NCBI RefSeq assembly: GCF_018294505.1 | Contig: NC_057807.1 | Span: 171,965,498 to 172,029,497, forward strand | From: Triticum aestivum | Lineage: Eukaryota > Streptophyta > Magnoliopsida > Poales > Poaceae | Length of the DNA: 64,000 nt | Direction: 5' to 3' | In this document: piece after piece, positions 55,933 to 64,000 of the stretch | Numbering within the stretch: the first letter of the stretch is position 1 | Layout: each line of letters opens with the position of its first letter | Notes under the pieces: generated by a model | Seen by the model: the letters and a program-made list of their open reading frames with translations, nothing else | The model's database searches: none | Told to the model about the DNA's origin: nothing | Program-made: the position numbers and the translations under genes

Positions 55933-57622
55933 CCCCGCTCTGGGATCCTTCGGGACAACACCTCCGTATCACCCGCAGGCTGACGAGTAGTGGCCGTAGG
56001 AAGCGAATTCATCTCCGAATCGCTCAGGGACCCGGAAGAAGATACCTCGGGGTGAGCCCTGTACGAACTACATATATGTTCGGCGTTATAAAAAAGCTAT
56101 GGAGTGAAGTCATGATAAAGTGCAGACACTTACGATCGCACTGGGGGCTTCCCCCTGGGCAGCCACCCCTCCTCGCTGTGAGCGGCCGTGGCGGAGTAGT
56201 CCGGAAGGGACACCTTTCCCTTCTTGGATGCCCCAGCCTCCCCCTCCGGGGCGGCTTTTCTCTTTTTCTCCTCCCCAGTGCGGGGAGGTAGAGTTTCTTC
56301 TTGCTTCCCCCCGCCTCCGCGGGAGGAATCTGTCTCGTAGTCGTCGGACGACGTGGGTATGATGGCCTTACGCCGAGGGCCTTTTCCGGCCCCCTGGTCC
56401 GCCTCCCCAGGCCCCTCATCCTTTCTGGATGGGGCGTCTTCTTCTTCTTATTCTTCCTCCCCTTCGTGGGAGGAGTGTGCCTCGTCGTCTTCGGACGAGG
56501 CCTCTGGCACAACCTTACGACGGAGACCCTTTCAGGTCCCCGGGGCCTTCTTTTCGGCCTTCTTCTCCGGCACCTTATACAGCGCCGGGTCCAGCATCTC
56601 CATCAGGAGAGCATCAGCTGGGCTTTCTGGCAGCGGAGCCGGACAGTTAACCTGCTCCACTGTCTCCGCATAATCCTGAACAAGTATGCACAGTTACCTA
56701 AGACTCCCCCATGAATATATTGGGAAGAACCAAATCCGGTGGTAGTCTGAGAACTCACCTGACTAGGAGGCCGCGCGGCGTGAAGCCCGCGGTCCTCGGA
56801 TGTGGGAGGAGGTACTTCGGAGGCCTTGAACAACACCTTCCATGCACCTTTATGCATCATGTTGTAGAGCTTCCGGAGCGTTTGGTGTTCGGCCGGGACG
56901 AACTCCCACAGGTTGAATGCCCGCCTTTGGCACGGCAGAATCCGGCGAACGAGCATGACCTGGATCACGTTGACAAGCTTGATGTTCTTGTCCTTCATGC
57001 TTTTGATGCAGGTCTGGAGTCCGGTGAGCTCTGTAGATTCGCCCCAGGACAGGCCCTTCTTTTCCCAGGAGGTGAGCCGCATGGGGGCTCCGGATTGGAA
57101 CTCGGGGGCCGCCGCCCAGTTGGCGTCGCGCGGCTCGGTGATGTAGAACCACCCCGATTGCCACACTTTCACGGTTTCCACAAAGGATCCATTTAGCCAG
57201 GTGATGTTAGGCATCTTGCCCACCATAGCTCCTCCGCACTCCGCTTGCTGGCCGCTCACAATCTTCGGCTTCACGCAGAAGGTTTGCAGCCACAAGCCGA
57301 AATGAGGCTTGATGCGGAGGAAGGCCTCGCATACGACGGTGAACGCCGAAATGTTGAGGACGAAATTCGGGGCTAGATCATGGAAATCTATCCCGTAGAA
57401 GAACACGAGCCCGCGGACGAAGGGATGAAGTGGGAATCCCAGTCCACGGACGAAGTGGGCGACGAACACGACCCTCTCATGAGGTCCTGGGGTCGGAATG
57501 ACCTGCCCGACGTTCGGTAGCCGGTGCGCTATGTCTGCGGCCAAGTATCCAACCACCCGAAGATTTGTGATGTGCTTCTCCTTGATGGTGGAAGCCACCC
57601 ACTTGCCTCCTGCTCCGGACAT
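55933..57622 (-). pseudogene. Antisense gene of element G, 5' part: exons 1, 2 and start of exon 3 (two stops in exon 2)
   Basis: Opposite strand to G. ATG 57622 (protein begins MSGAGGKWV). Exon 1, 57622-56759, 288 codons, donor GTGAGT. Exon 2, 56675-56134, acceptor TTGTTCAG, donor GTAAGT. Exon 3 starts at 56058 after GTACAG and is cut by element H at 55933. Phases fit throughout. Exon 1 matches the pattern I know as the 'putative gypsy type transposon' domain (Pfam PF04195): ERVVFVAHFVRGLGFPLHPF, LNISAFTVVCEAFLRIKPHF. Exon 2 is a low-complexity region of acidic and Lys/Arg-rich tracts that look like nuclear localisation signals. Its TGA (56534-56532) and TAA (about 56449) are the only stops in the whole gene. 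Total spliced length with the other part is 2763 nt, exactly 921 codons. A TATA box lies about 105 bp upstream. Confidence 0.8.
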
Positions 57623-57725
57623 GTTTAGCTGTGCGGAGAAGACTTGGGCTTGGGCGCTGGAGCTCGAGGGGGCAAGAGTGGGCAAAGGAGGAAGAAGGCG
57701 TGGGTGAAAATGGGGAAATCTTATC

Positions 57726-57733
57726 CCTTTATA
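57726..57733 (-). promoter_or_regulatory. TATA box of element G's antisense gene
   Basis: Minus-strand TATAAAGG in the context GCCTCTATAAAGGGAT, about 105 bases before the ATG. This suggests that the gene has its own promoter, firing against the LTR. Confidence 0.55.
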
Positions 57734-57739
57734 GAGGCG

Positions 57740-58158
57740 CCGAAAGTGGTACGCCTCCCCACTTGCCCGTTGGGAATCGCTTGCTTCCCAAGCGCCACGA
57801 TTGATGGCGTGGTGGGATTACCCATACCCGTATTGATGAGAATCCCGTGATAAGGGGACACGATCTCTGCTTTGACAAGACGTGTCAAGGAAACCGCCTC
57901 GCAATATGCGTTGTGGCTGGTTGTAGGAAAACAGTCCGAATAATGACCCAACCGTAATGACACGTCGCATTGTCTAAAAAGTTGTCAGCAGATTGCATTT
58001 GTGAAATATCATTCTCTCTACGATGGCATGTGAAGATCATTTTGTGGATCCGGACACGATTCAAGTGTTCGATAACTACTTTGGAGTATTCAGAGATGGA
58101 ACCCGCCTTGCAATGTCGAAGACAAGACTGCGCGCTGGACTCATCGTCATTGAAGCCT
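57740..58158. other. Element G region between antisense promoter and polypurine tract
   Basis: About 420 bp with no ORF. It would contain upstream control elements of the antisense gene; none was recognised. Confidence 0.4.
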
Positions 58159-58172
58159 GGTTCAGGGGCTAC
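58159..58172 (+). other. Polypurine tract of element G
   Basis: GGTTCAGGGGCTAC directly before the 3' LTR, typical of Tat elements. Confidence 0.7.
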
Positions 58173-58654
58173 TAAGGGAGTCCTGGATTAGGGGGTATCC
58201 GAACAGCCGGACTGTGTACAACGTCCGGACTATCGAAGCGTGAAGATACAAGACTCAAGACTTCGGCCCGTGTCCGGATGGGACTCTCCTTTGCGTGGAA
58301 AACAAGCTTGGCGATCCGGATATTGTGTTTCCTTCCTTGTAACCGACTCCATGTAAACCCTAGCCCTCTCCGATGTCTATATAAACCAGAGAGGTTGGTC
58401 CTTAGAAGGCCGATCCCAATTACAATCATACCATCATAGGCTAGCTCTTAGGGTTTAGCCTCTACGATCTCGTGGTAGATCTACTCTTGTACTACCCATA
58501 CCTTCAATATTAATCAAGCAGGAAGTAGGGTTTTACCTCCATCGAGAGGGCCCGAACCTGGGTAAACATCTGTGTCCCTTGCTTCCTGTTACCATCAGCC
58601 TAGATGCACAGATCGGGACACCCTACCCGAGATCCGCCGATTTTGACACCGACA
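58173..58654 (+). repeat. Element G 3' LTR
   Basis: 482 bp, ends GACACCGACA. The first dinucleotide is TA instead of TG, a G-to-A change. A single copy of the 60-bp unit is present. Confidence 0.9.
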
Positions 58655-58659
58655 GAAGG
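58655..58659. repeat. Target-site duplication of element G, right copy
   Basis: GAAGG, identical to 39686-39690. Confidence 0.95.
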
Positions 58660-60758
58660 AGTTAGGGGCTCGCAGCGGTTCCAGATCGAGCGAAAGGAGC
58701 AGCGGAGGAGGCACTTACCGCGCAAACACCGGTGACCCGAGGCGGCGGCGCTCGGCTCGATCCCGAGCATAGAGAGGGGGAGGGGAGCTGGGGCTCTGCT
58801 GGTGATCGCCAGGAGGCGATAGAGCTCAAGGGATGGAGAGAACGGGGTCCGGGGTGGCCTTAAATAGGAGGGGCACGGTGCACCGTGGGCGGTGCACCGT
58901 CGAGCTCGCAGCCGTCGCTGGAGGCCGCGGGAGGGCTCGGCCTTGAGCCAAGGGCTTTCCTGGGGGTGGTCTAGGACCAGGGGGAGGCAGAGAAGGAGCG
59001 AGAGGTGCCAGAGAGCTCGCGCGTGTGAGGCCGCTCATTGGAGCTCTCGGGCGGCCGGCGTGCGTGCGAGCAAGGGCAGCAGGAGGGAGAAGGAGGAGGG
59101 GGACAGAGGCGTGGCGTGTCGCAGACGTCGAGGCGCATCATCGGGCACGCTGGGGAGGCCTGAGGTGGCCGGAAGTGGTTGGCAGGGGGCGGCTACAGTG
59201 CGGGAGCGCACTGTAGCGTGCTCTAGAGCGTGCAAATGGCCGGCATGCCATTTTTTTGCAAAGTGGGCACGGCCAAGCATGTCTGGTAGTTCTATGGAGG
59301 AGTAAAGAATGTGGGGAAATCCTTGGATGCCTTGGGTGGCCACTGGAGTGAGGAGGGAGGTGAGGAAGAGGGGTGAAAGGGTTGTCCAGAGAGGTAAAAG
59401 AGGTGGTTTCACCCCTCAATTATTGATCTGAGATGCAGCCATTGCTACTGGAGGTAGAACAGGTCTAGGAGGGGCTGTGGTAAAATGTTGAGGTCATCGA
59501 GAAGAGTGGAAGTGGTCAATACAGGGGGTTTATTAAAATCGAAGGTGTTTGTTGCTGGTTTGGGCAAGAAGATGAACTCCTCTTGTCATGAGGCTTGACA
59601 GGGTCAAATGGCATGAGATAGTAATAGGTTCCACCAAGGTTGGGTCCATTTGGGCAAAGTTGCCAATGCAACTTTTGTAAACCCTAGAAATCAACATAAA
59701 TGAGTTTTCCAAGATCTATACATGCAAAACTATTCTCCTTGATGCACCACTTGGTGCAGTGTCATCATTTGGGGTTTAGAGCATGCCCACAAAGCTTGAG
59801 AGCAAAATAAGAAAGTTGACAATGTAAAGTTGTTCAAATTTGATTCTGGACAAAGAGGGTTTTGAGGCACTTTGATCAAGATATCATTTTCTCCAACTTG
59901 TGCCATTTGGTCTAGATACATAATTAGACCATTGGAGCATGTGCACCAAGTTTGAGAACATTTGGACATGTTTGGCTATGTAGAGTTGCTCAAACTTCAA
60001 AATGGTCAGGGATGGTTTTGAGGAGATTTGTTGATGTTATGTTTTTCCCAAAGACATGAGGCTTGGCAAGATCATCCAACATGTTATATGCGACATTCTA
60101 GAATTTTCTTGGAATTTTTATAGAATATTTCCTTTGAAAATATTTCAAAATCTTGAAATATCCAGAAAGGGTTTTTGAGGGGTTTGACCAATATTTTGAA
60201 CATGACCATGTGTTGAAACTCTTATATATGGACAATATATGTCCAGTGAGTTTCCCTAAATTTTCACTAATATTTTTAAAGTATTAAAATAATTTTAACC
60301 TATTAAAGACCATTTCTAGCCTAAAGAAAAAGCCTTTAAATAAAATAGCAAAATGACTTTTAAAATTATACTTTTGTGGTTTTTGGGAGTCCTATACCTA
60401 ATAGGAATCAAACATACTCTTTGAATGATTTTTCATACCCCAAATCAAATACTTGCAGTGCAAACCTCAATTCAGGGGTTTTTGGAAAACTAAATTTAGA
60501 AAATACTTTTTGGTCAAATTATTTTCGTAAGAAAATTCTACATTGTACTATACACATGGTATGATCATTGGGCAGAAGTTTTGGATCAAGGAAATGAAGT
60601 ATAGAAGGTGAAGCTATGTTGACTTTTAAGAGCACTTGAAAACACAGAGAGAAAACCAACTCAAATAAAAAGTCAAATAATGCAAAAGTTTTTGTCAAAC
60701 CACACTTTGTCATGATTTATCATCTTAAGTGTTGTGCCATGAAAATTAGGGTGTGCCA
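58660..60758 (-). repeat. Element F 5' LTR, outer part
   Basis: Continues the LTR interrupted at 39690 and ends GTGTGCCA. The first 700 bp are GC-rich; the rest is AT-rich. The short ORFs here have no recognisable similarity. TCTTA at 60759-60763 would be the target duplication, but its partner was lost with the left end of F. Confidence 0.7.
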
Positions 60759-60763
60759 TCTTA

Positions 60764-61373
60764 CCCTCAGATGCAAGATCTCATTCGCCTCTGTGGCACA
60801 CCCCCGAAGCAATGGACAAGCTTAGAGGGCGAACAATGAAGTGCTACGCGGACACAAAACGAGAACATTTGATACACTGCAGAGGCACGGTAGGCGGTGG
60901 ATCGAGGAGCTGTTGGTAGTTCTCTGGTCCCCTAGAAAGAAACCAAACCGAGTTACTGGGCAGACTCCCTTCTCCCTGGTCTACGGGGCAGAAGCAGTTA
61001 TCCCCACGAAACTCATTTATGGGTCGCCTCAAGTACTTGCTTACGATGAATCGTACAAGATCTGCACCGGCGTGACAATGTTGTGCTACTCGAGGAGAAC
61101 CGTCTCCAGGCTAGTACGCGTGCTACATGCTATCAGCAAGCCCTGCATCGCTATCATAGCCGCATGGTTCATGCCCGGTGTTTTGAGGAAGGTGACCATG
61201 TCCTTAGGCGCCTCCAGTCCGCCAAGGGTACACACAAGTTGTCACCAAAGTGGGAAGGCCCTTACCGGGTAGTACGAGTCACCAGGTCTGGCGCAGTCCA
61301 CCTGGAGATCGGAGATGGCACTCTGTTGCAAAACTCATGGAATATTGAGCATCTCCGAAAGTTCTACCCGTAG
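60764..61373 (+). pseudogene. Element C integrase, C-terminal remnant
   Basis: Resumes C's pol after element F. The sequence begins at the last part of the integrase core (ISFASVAHPRSNGQ). The codon expected to be the catalytic glutamate (60823-60825) reads TAG. The frame is then open to about 61070 (GHKTRTFDTLQRHGRRWIEE, FSLVYGAEAV), shifts once near 61075, and continues to the pol stop at 61371-61373 with the SH3-like end (KLSPKWEGPYRVVRV, WNIEHLRKFYP). The HHCC finger and both core aspartates are missing. Confidence 0.85.
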
Positions 61374-61518
61374 GGCGCGAGGCTGCCGGGCCCTGCCCGA
61401 CAGCCACCCATTTGTACAAGCCTTGCCTCAGTTGCATGTAACCCCTTGTGCAAAGCCAGGCCAATGACCCTGTGCAAGAGAAAATAAAGAAGCACTGTAG
61501 GGGGCCCCCAACCTAGAT
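61374..61518 (+). other. Element C post-pol spacer
   Basis: About 145 bp with AATAAA at 61483-61488, a possible polyadenylation signal, and a GGGGGCCCCC palindrome near 61499-61509. Confidence 0.5.
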
Positions 61519-63694
61519 TGCATGCATGCATGAGCATTCCAGATCATTGCATAAGCATTTTCATGAGCATCTACATATGCATATAGATAGGATCGCATCT
61601 TGCATTCATTCTCATCTGCATGAAGCTGCAGGTTCTTACCTCCGACTTGGCTCCAATAAGGGGGTGAGAAGATTGCCCGACACTACGATCCCGGCAAGCC
61701 AAACAGATAAGTTCTGCCTCTTGTCCATTTGTGTTCTGTAAGCTACAACTTTTGCATTAGAAAACTTCACCGCTCCTTCTAGACTTAGGTGCTCCCATTC
61801 TTGACCTGAACGTTGCTTCGGTCAAGGTGGTCGCAGTTGCCTCTGATAAAAGGAAGTTGGCGGGGGGGGGGGGCTAGCCCCTCTGTCTGTAACCCAGCAG
61901 ATGAGGTTCTCCGGTAGACAAAAAGGGGGGCCAGCAGGATAGCCTACCGGGACAAACTCGTTTATTACACTAAAGAGGCATCTCACCTCTGCATGGACGT
62001 AAACATGCATGGGTTCCCGGCAAGGTCCGTCTTTTTCATTAACATGCTGATACAAGTACAAGCATTACAGAACACAAACATGGACATGAGAGATTACATT
62101 ATTTGAATTAAAATTTGGCAATTGCCTACAAGTTTAAGATTGAAAAAATATAAGTGCCCTGTAATTCCCTTTCTTGTCCCTCTCCTCCCAGGAACAGCAG
62201 GTGAAGGCTAGAAGGACAGAAGGGGAGCACCGGGGAACGCGTCGATGGAGAGCACGATGGAGGCGACCCGTCAACCACCTCCACCATGGCCAGTAGGGCA
62301 CGGCAGGGCGAACAGAGCTGCAGCACGAGAGGAAGCCTTCCGGGGCCTAGCTGGAAGATTGCCAGAGGAGCCTTGGAGCACCATCCCCACCTCTGCATCC
62401 AACTCCCCGGCAAATCGTGTTGCCGGGGAGGAGATGCGGATGCAGATGATGGTGTTGCCGCCCGATGAAGATGGTGCGGGCGGCGATTAGTCGGAGTTGG
62501 AGTCGTCGCCCTCCTGCCTGCCGGTGTCTTCATCGCCGTCATGGTCCACCTCGTCGTTGCCGCTCGAGGAGGAGCTTTCGTCGTCGGTAGAGCTCTCCGC
62601 GCAGCACCCTAAGCGAATTCCCGAGCGCCCGAAGACCTTGACGGAGAGCAGGCCGCTCTCCATTAATTTGAACTAGAGAACGTGCCCCTCCATCAGGCTA
62701 TGGGCACAGGCAAAAGTCTTCCAACCCCGGCGGAGGTACATAACATTAGGAGCGGGGAAGTTGACGTTGACCCACATGCCGCCATTCCCGCAGCCCCTCA
62801 TGTGCAACCTCAAAGCATGTGGCGGATCGAGCTCTATTTCCTGGGCGAACGGGATTGGAAAACGAAGATGGCCGCATAGAGGCTTGTATAACCTGATGAA
62901 GAACTCTCGAGGCTGATCTCCAACATGGCCTTCCATCGGGGGAGGGGCCGCCGGTGGAGGTACTACCGAAGCACCGCCCCGTCCTCCTTTCCTCGAGCGC
63001 CACGACAACCTCAACCTCGCCCCCTCCCTGCTATTCTCGTGGCGGGCTCCGCCACTACGAGCTTCAGAGGAGGAGGGATGCGCTGTTGAATAGAAGCCCT
63101 CATCGCACCCACTGGAGTACCAGCGCATCCTCGCCCCCTCAACATGACAAGCGAAGGAAGACTATGAAGAAAGAAGGAGGAAGAGGTGTGTATGGGAAAA
63201 CACCATCCCTGCCCTCTTTTATAGAAGAGCAAGGCCAGGGGCCGACCCCTCACCCCTAGAGCGGCCGCCCCGCTGGTCCAATGCGGCCTTCCCTCCCCAT
63301 TCAGAGACATGGAGAATCAGGACCGACCCGCTGCTCCAACTAGCGACCCCTGATTTTCCGCCGCGGCACTCACCCGTGCCCTCCGCGTCCACCACCTACC
63401 CTTCCCGAGGCATGAAGTACACATGGCAGATGGGCCAGAAGCACGAAGGCGAGTGTGTCGGCCGTTTTCACCCCGTGATCATGGGGCACGAGCGCCATGC
63501 AGACCACGATCCGAGCTTTTTCATAATGTCGCGCACGACGCGCGGGGAAACTAGAAACTGGCCCAAAATCAGGACTAATGAAGAAGCAAAGAAGATCTCA
63601 AGAGATCAGCCTCTTCAGCAGTGCTTCCTGTGCACTTGTTAGGCCCTACCCCGACGATGCTTGGCAGCATGTTCGAGGCAGGCCCAGGGGCTTC
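61519..63694 (+). other. Element C 3' cargo region (full-length copy)
   Basis: Matches 27577-29756 throughout with a few percent divergence. Holds the broken antisense B3 gene, its TATA box (63216-63223), a G-run near 61862-61872 and the polypurine tract. Confidence 0.8.
62487..63145 (-). pseudogene. Second copy of the antisense B3-domain gene (frameshift and stop)
   Basis: ATG 63145, stop 62489-62487, the same length as the open copy at 28545-29204 within a base or two. A frameshift near 62990-63010 separates the basic N-terminus from the B3 domain. A C-to-T change makes a TAG in place of Gln within the B3 EGHVLQF motif (62673-62675). The domain is otherwise well preserved (REFFIRLYKPL, RRGWKTFACAH), as is the acidic Ser-rich tail. 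The TATA box is intact. The product would lack the last B3 strands. Confidence 0.75.
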
Positions 63695-64000
63695 TGTCGG
63701 TGTAACATACCCAGTGCCTATTTCCCTGACTATGCACAGGCACAAGATCAGGATTGAAGCATCAAAACAAATGAACAAGATACCAAGAGACTCGAAGAAC
63801 CAACCAGCAGATCGGAAGGATCCAAGGCCAAGACAGAGGAGCCAGATATCATCAAGAAAGAAGCCTCCCTTGCCGAGTAGGCGAGCCCGGCAAGGGGCGA
63901 GGCCACCCCCAGAAGGAGATGATCAAGGCGTCCCGGCAGGGCCTGCCGGGACTCGCGGAGACCAGATTACTCACCGACTACTCCACCACGACAAACGTCG
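63695..64000 (+). repeat. Element C 3' LTR (partial, cut by window end)
   Basis: Begins TGTCGGTGTAAC after the polypurine tract and matches 29757 onwards. Confidence 0.8.

Larger units (their letters stand above)
39691..58654 (+). mobile_element. Element G: non-autonomous Tat-like retrotransposon (gag-protease plus antisense gene), split by H
   Basis: About 9.25 kb without H. LTRs of 541 and 482 bp and a perfect 5-bp target duplication. It encodes gag and protease only; no RT, RNase H or integrase is present between the protease (ends 43403) and the 3' LTR. Instead the 3' half carries a multi-exon gene on the opposite strand. Gag and protease sequences and the antisense gene point to the Tat lineage. 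About 15 differences over 480 bp of LTR (about 3%) put its insertion well before that of E. Confidence 0.9.
36060..60758 (-). mobile_element. Element F: truncated Tekay-like retrotransposon, LTR split by element G
   Basis: Only the start of the element survives: the 5' LTR (37352-39690 plus 58660-60758, about 4.4 kb without G), primer site, leader and upstream ORF. Gag-pol and the other LTR are missing. The left junction to element C lies between about 35970 and 36120 and shows no LTR edge, so it is a deletion scar. LTR length, tRNA-Met-type primer and upstream ORF all resemble element E, but sequence similarity is low, so F is a different family of the same lineage. Confidence 0.75.
29757..64000 (+). 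mobile_element. Element C: decayed Tat-lineage Gypsy retrotransposon, split by F/G/H, right end outside window
   Basis: 5' LTR 29757-30682, gag and pol remnants 30782-about 36000, integrase tail 60764-61373, 3' cargo region 61519-63694 and the first 306 bp of the 3' LTR. The Tat assignment rests on RT of the AYMDDIVV type, a second plant-type RNase H after the first, a spacer before integrase, and an antisense gene before the 3' LTR. Many stops and frameshifts show an old, dead copy. The integrase core and everything between about 36000 and the insertion point of F is missing. Confidence 0.8.

Noticed and set aside
56024..56714. Overlapping plus-strand ORFs rich in Pro and Leu near 56.0-56.7 kb
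   Set aside because: They lie opposite exon 2 of the antisense gene, and their composition mirrors its Lys/Glu tracts.
1..64000. CRISPR arrays, rRNA, tRNA or bacterial features
   Set aside because: None seen. The only tRNA-like matches are the short retrotransposon primer sites.

Overview
This is a gene-poor window from a large grass genome. Several long-terminal-repeat (LTR) sequences and internal spacers look like families I know from Triticeae (wheat, Aegilops, barley, rye), so a Triticeae chromosome is the best guess. That assignment is from memory, not from a search. I find no intact host gene. Almost every base belongs to nested Ty3/Gypsy retrotransposons, with one CACTA DNA-transposon end and one fragment of a host SET-domain gene. 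Element letters A-H are mine.

Left block (1-27,576). Element A (minus strand, 1-21,716, cut by the window edge) is a non-autonomous Athila-like element: tRNA-Asp-type primer site, no pol, one unrecognised 224-aa ORF. Element E (minus, 3,921-17,993) sits inside A. It is a nearly intact 14.1-kb Tekay/Del chromovirus with 4.05-kb LTRs about 0.4% diverged, a TAATA target duplication, an extra upstream ORF and a gag-pol frame with one frameshift. Next come a decayed SET-domain methyltransferase fragment that keeps introns (21,717-22,820), a CACTA end (to 23,456) and element B (minus, 23,457-27,576), a second pol-less Athila-like element with a different ORF.

Right block (27,577-64,000). Element C is a decayed Tat-lineage Gypsy element (plus; 5' LTR 29,757-30,682; 3' LTR from 63,695). 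Its pol is interrupted by F (minus, truncated Tekay-like). F's LTR is split by G (plus, 39,691-58,654, GAAGG duplication), a gag-protease-only Tat-like element. G is split by H (plus, 46,220-55,932), a decayed Athila element. This is four levels of nesting. A truncated copy of C's 3' region lies just left of its 5' LTR (27,577-29,756).

The most unusual content is antisense cargo in both Tat-type elements, between pol (or protease) and the 3' LTR. C carries a single-exon B3-domain gene with its own TATA box, open over 219 codons in the left copy and broken in the right copy. G carries a five-exon gene with consensus splice sites, matching intron phases and its own TATA box; it would encode 920 aa if two stop codons in exon 2 are ignored, and H is inserted in exon 3. 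E and F share a second kind of cargo, a related ORF upstream of gag. A, B and H share non-coding motifs, including repeated hairpins followed by polypurine-tract-like sequence.

LTR boundaries were set by TG...CA ends, target duplications, primer sites and polypurine tracts read by eye. Divergence values are hand counts.
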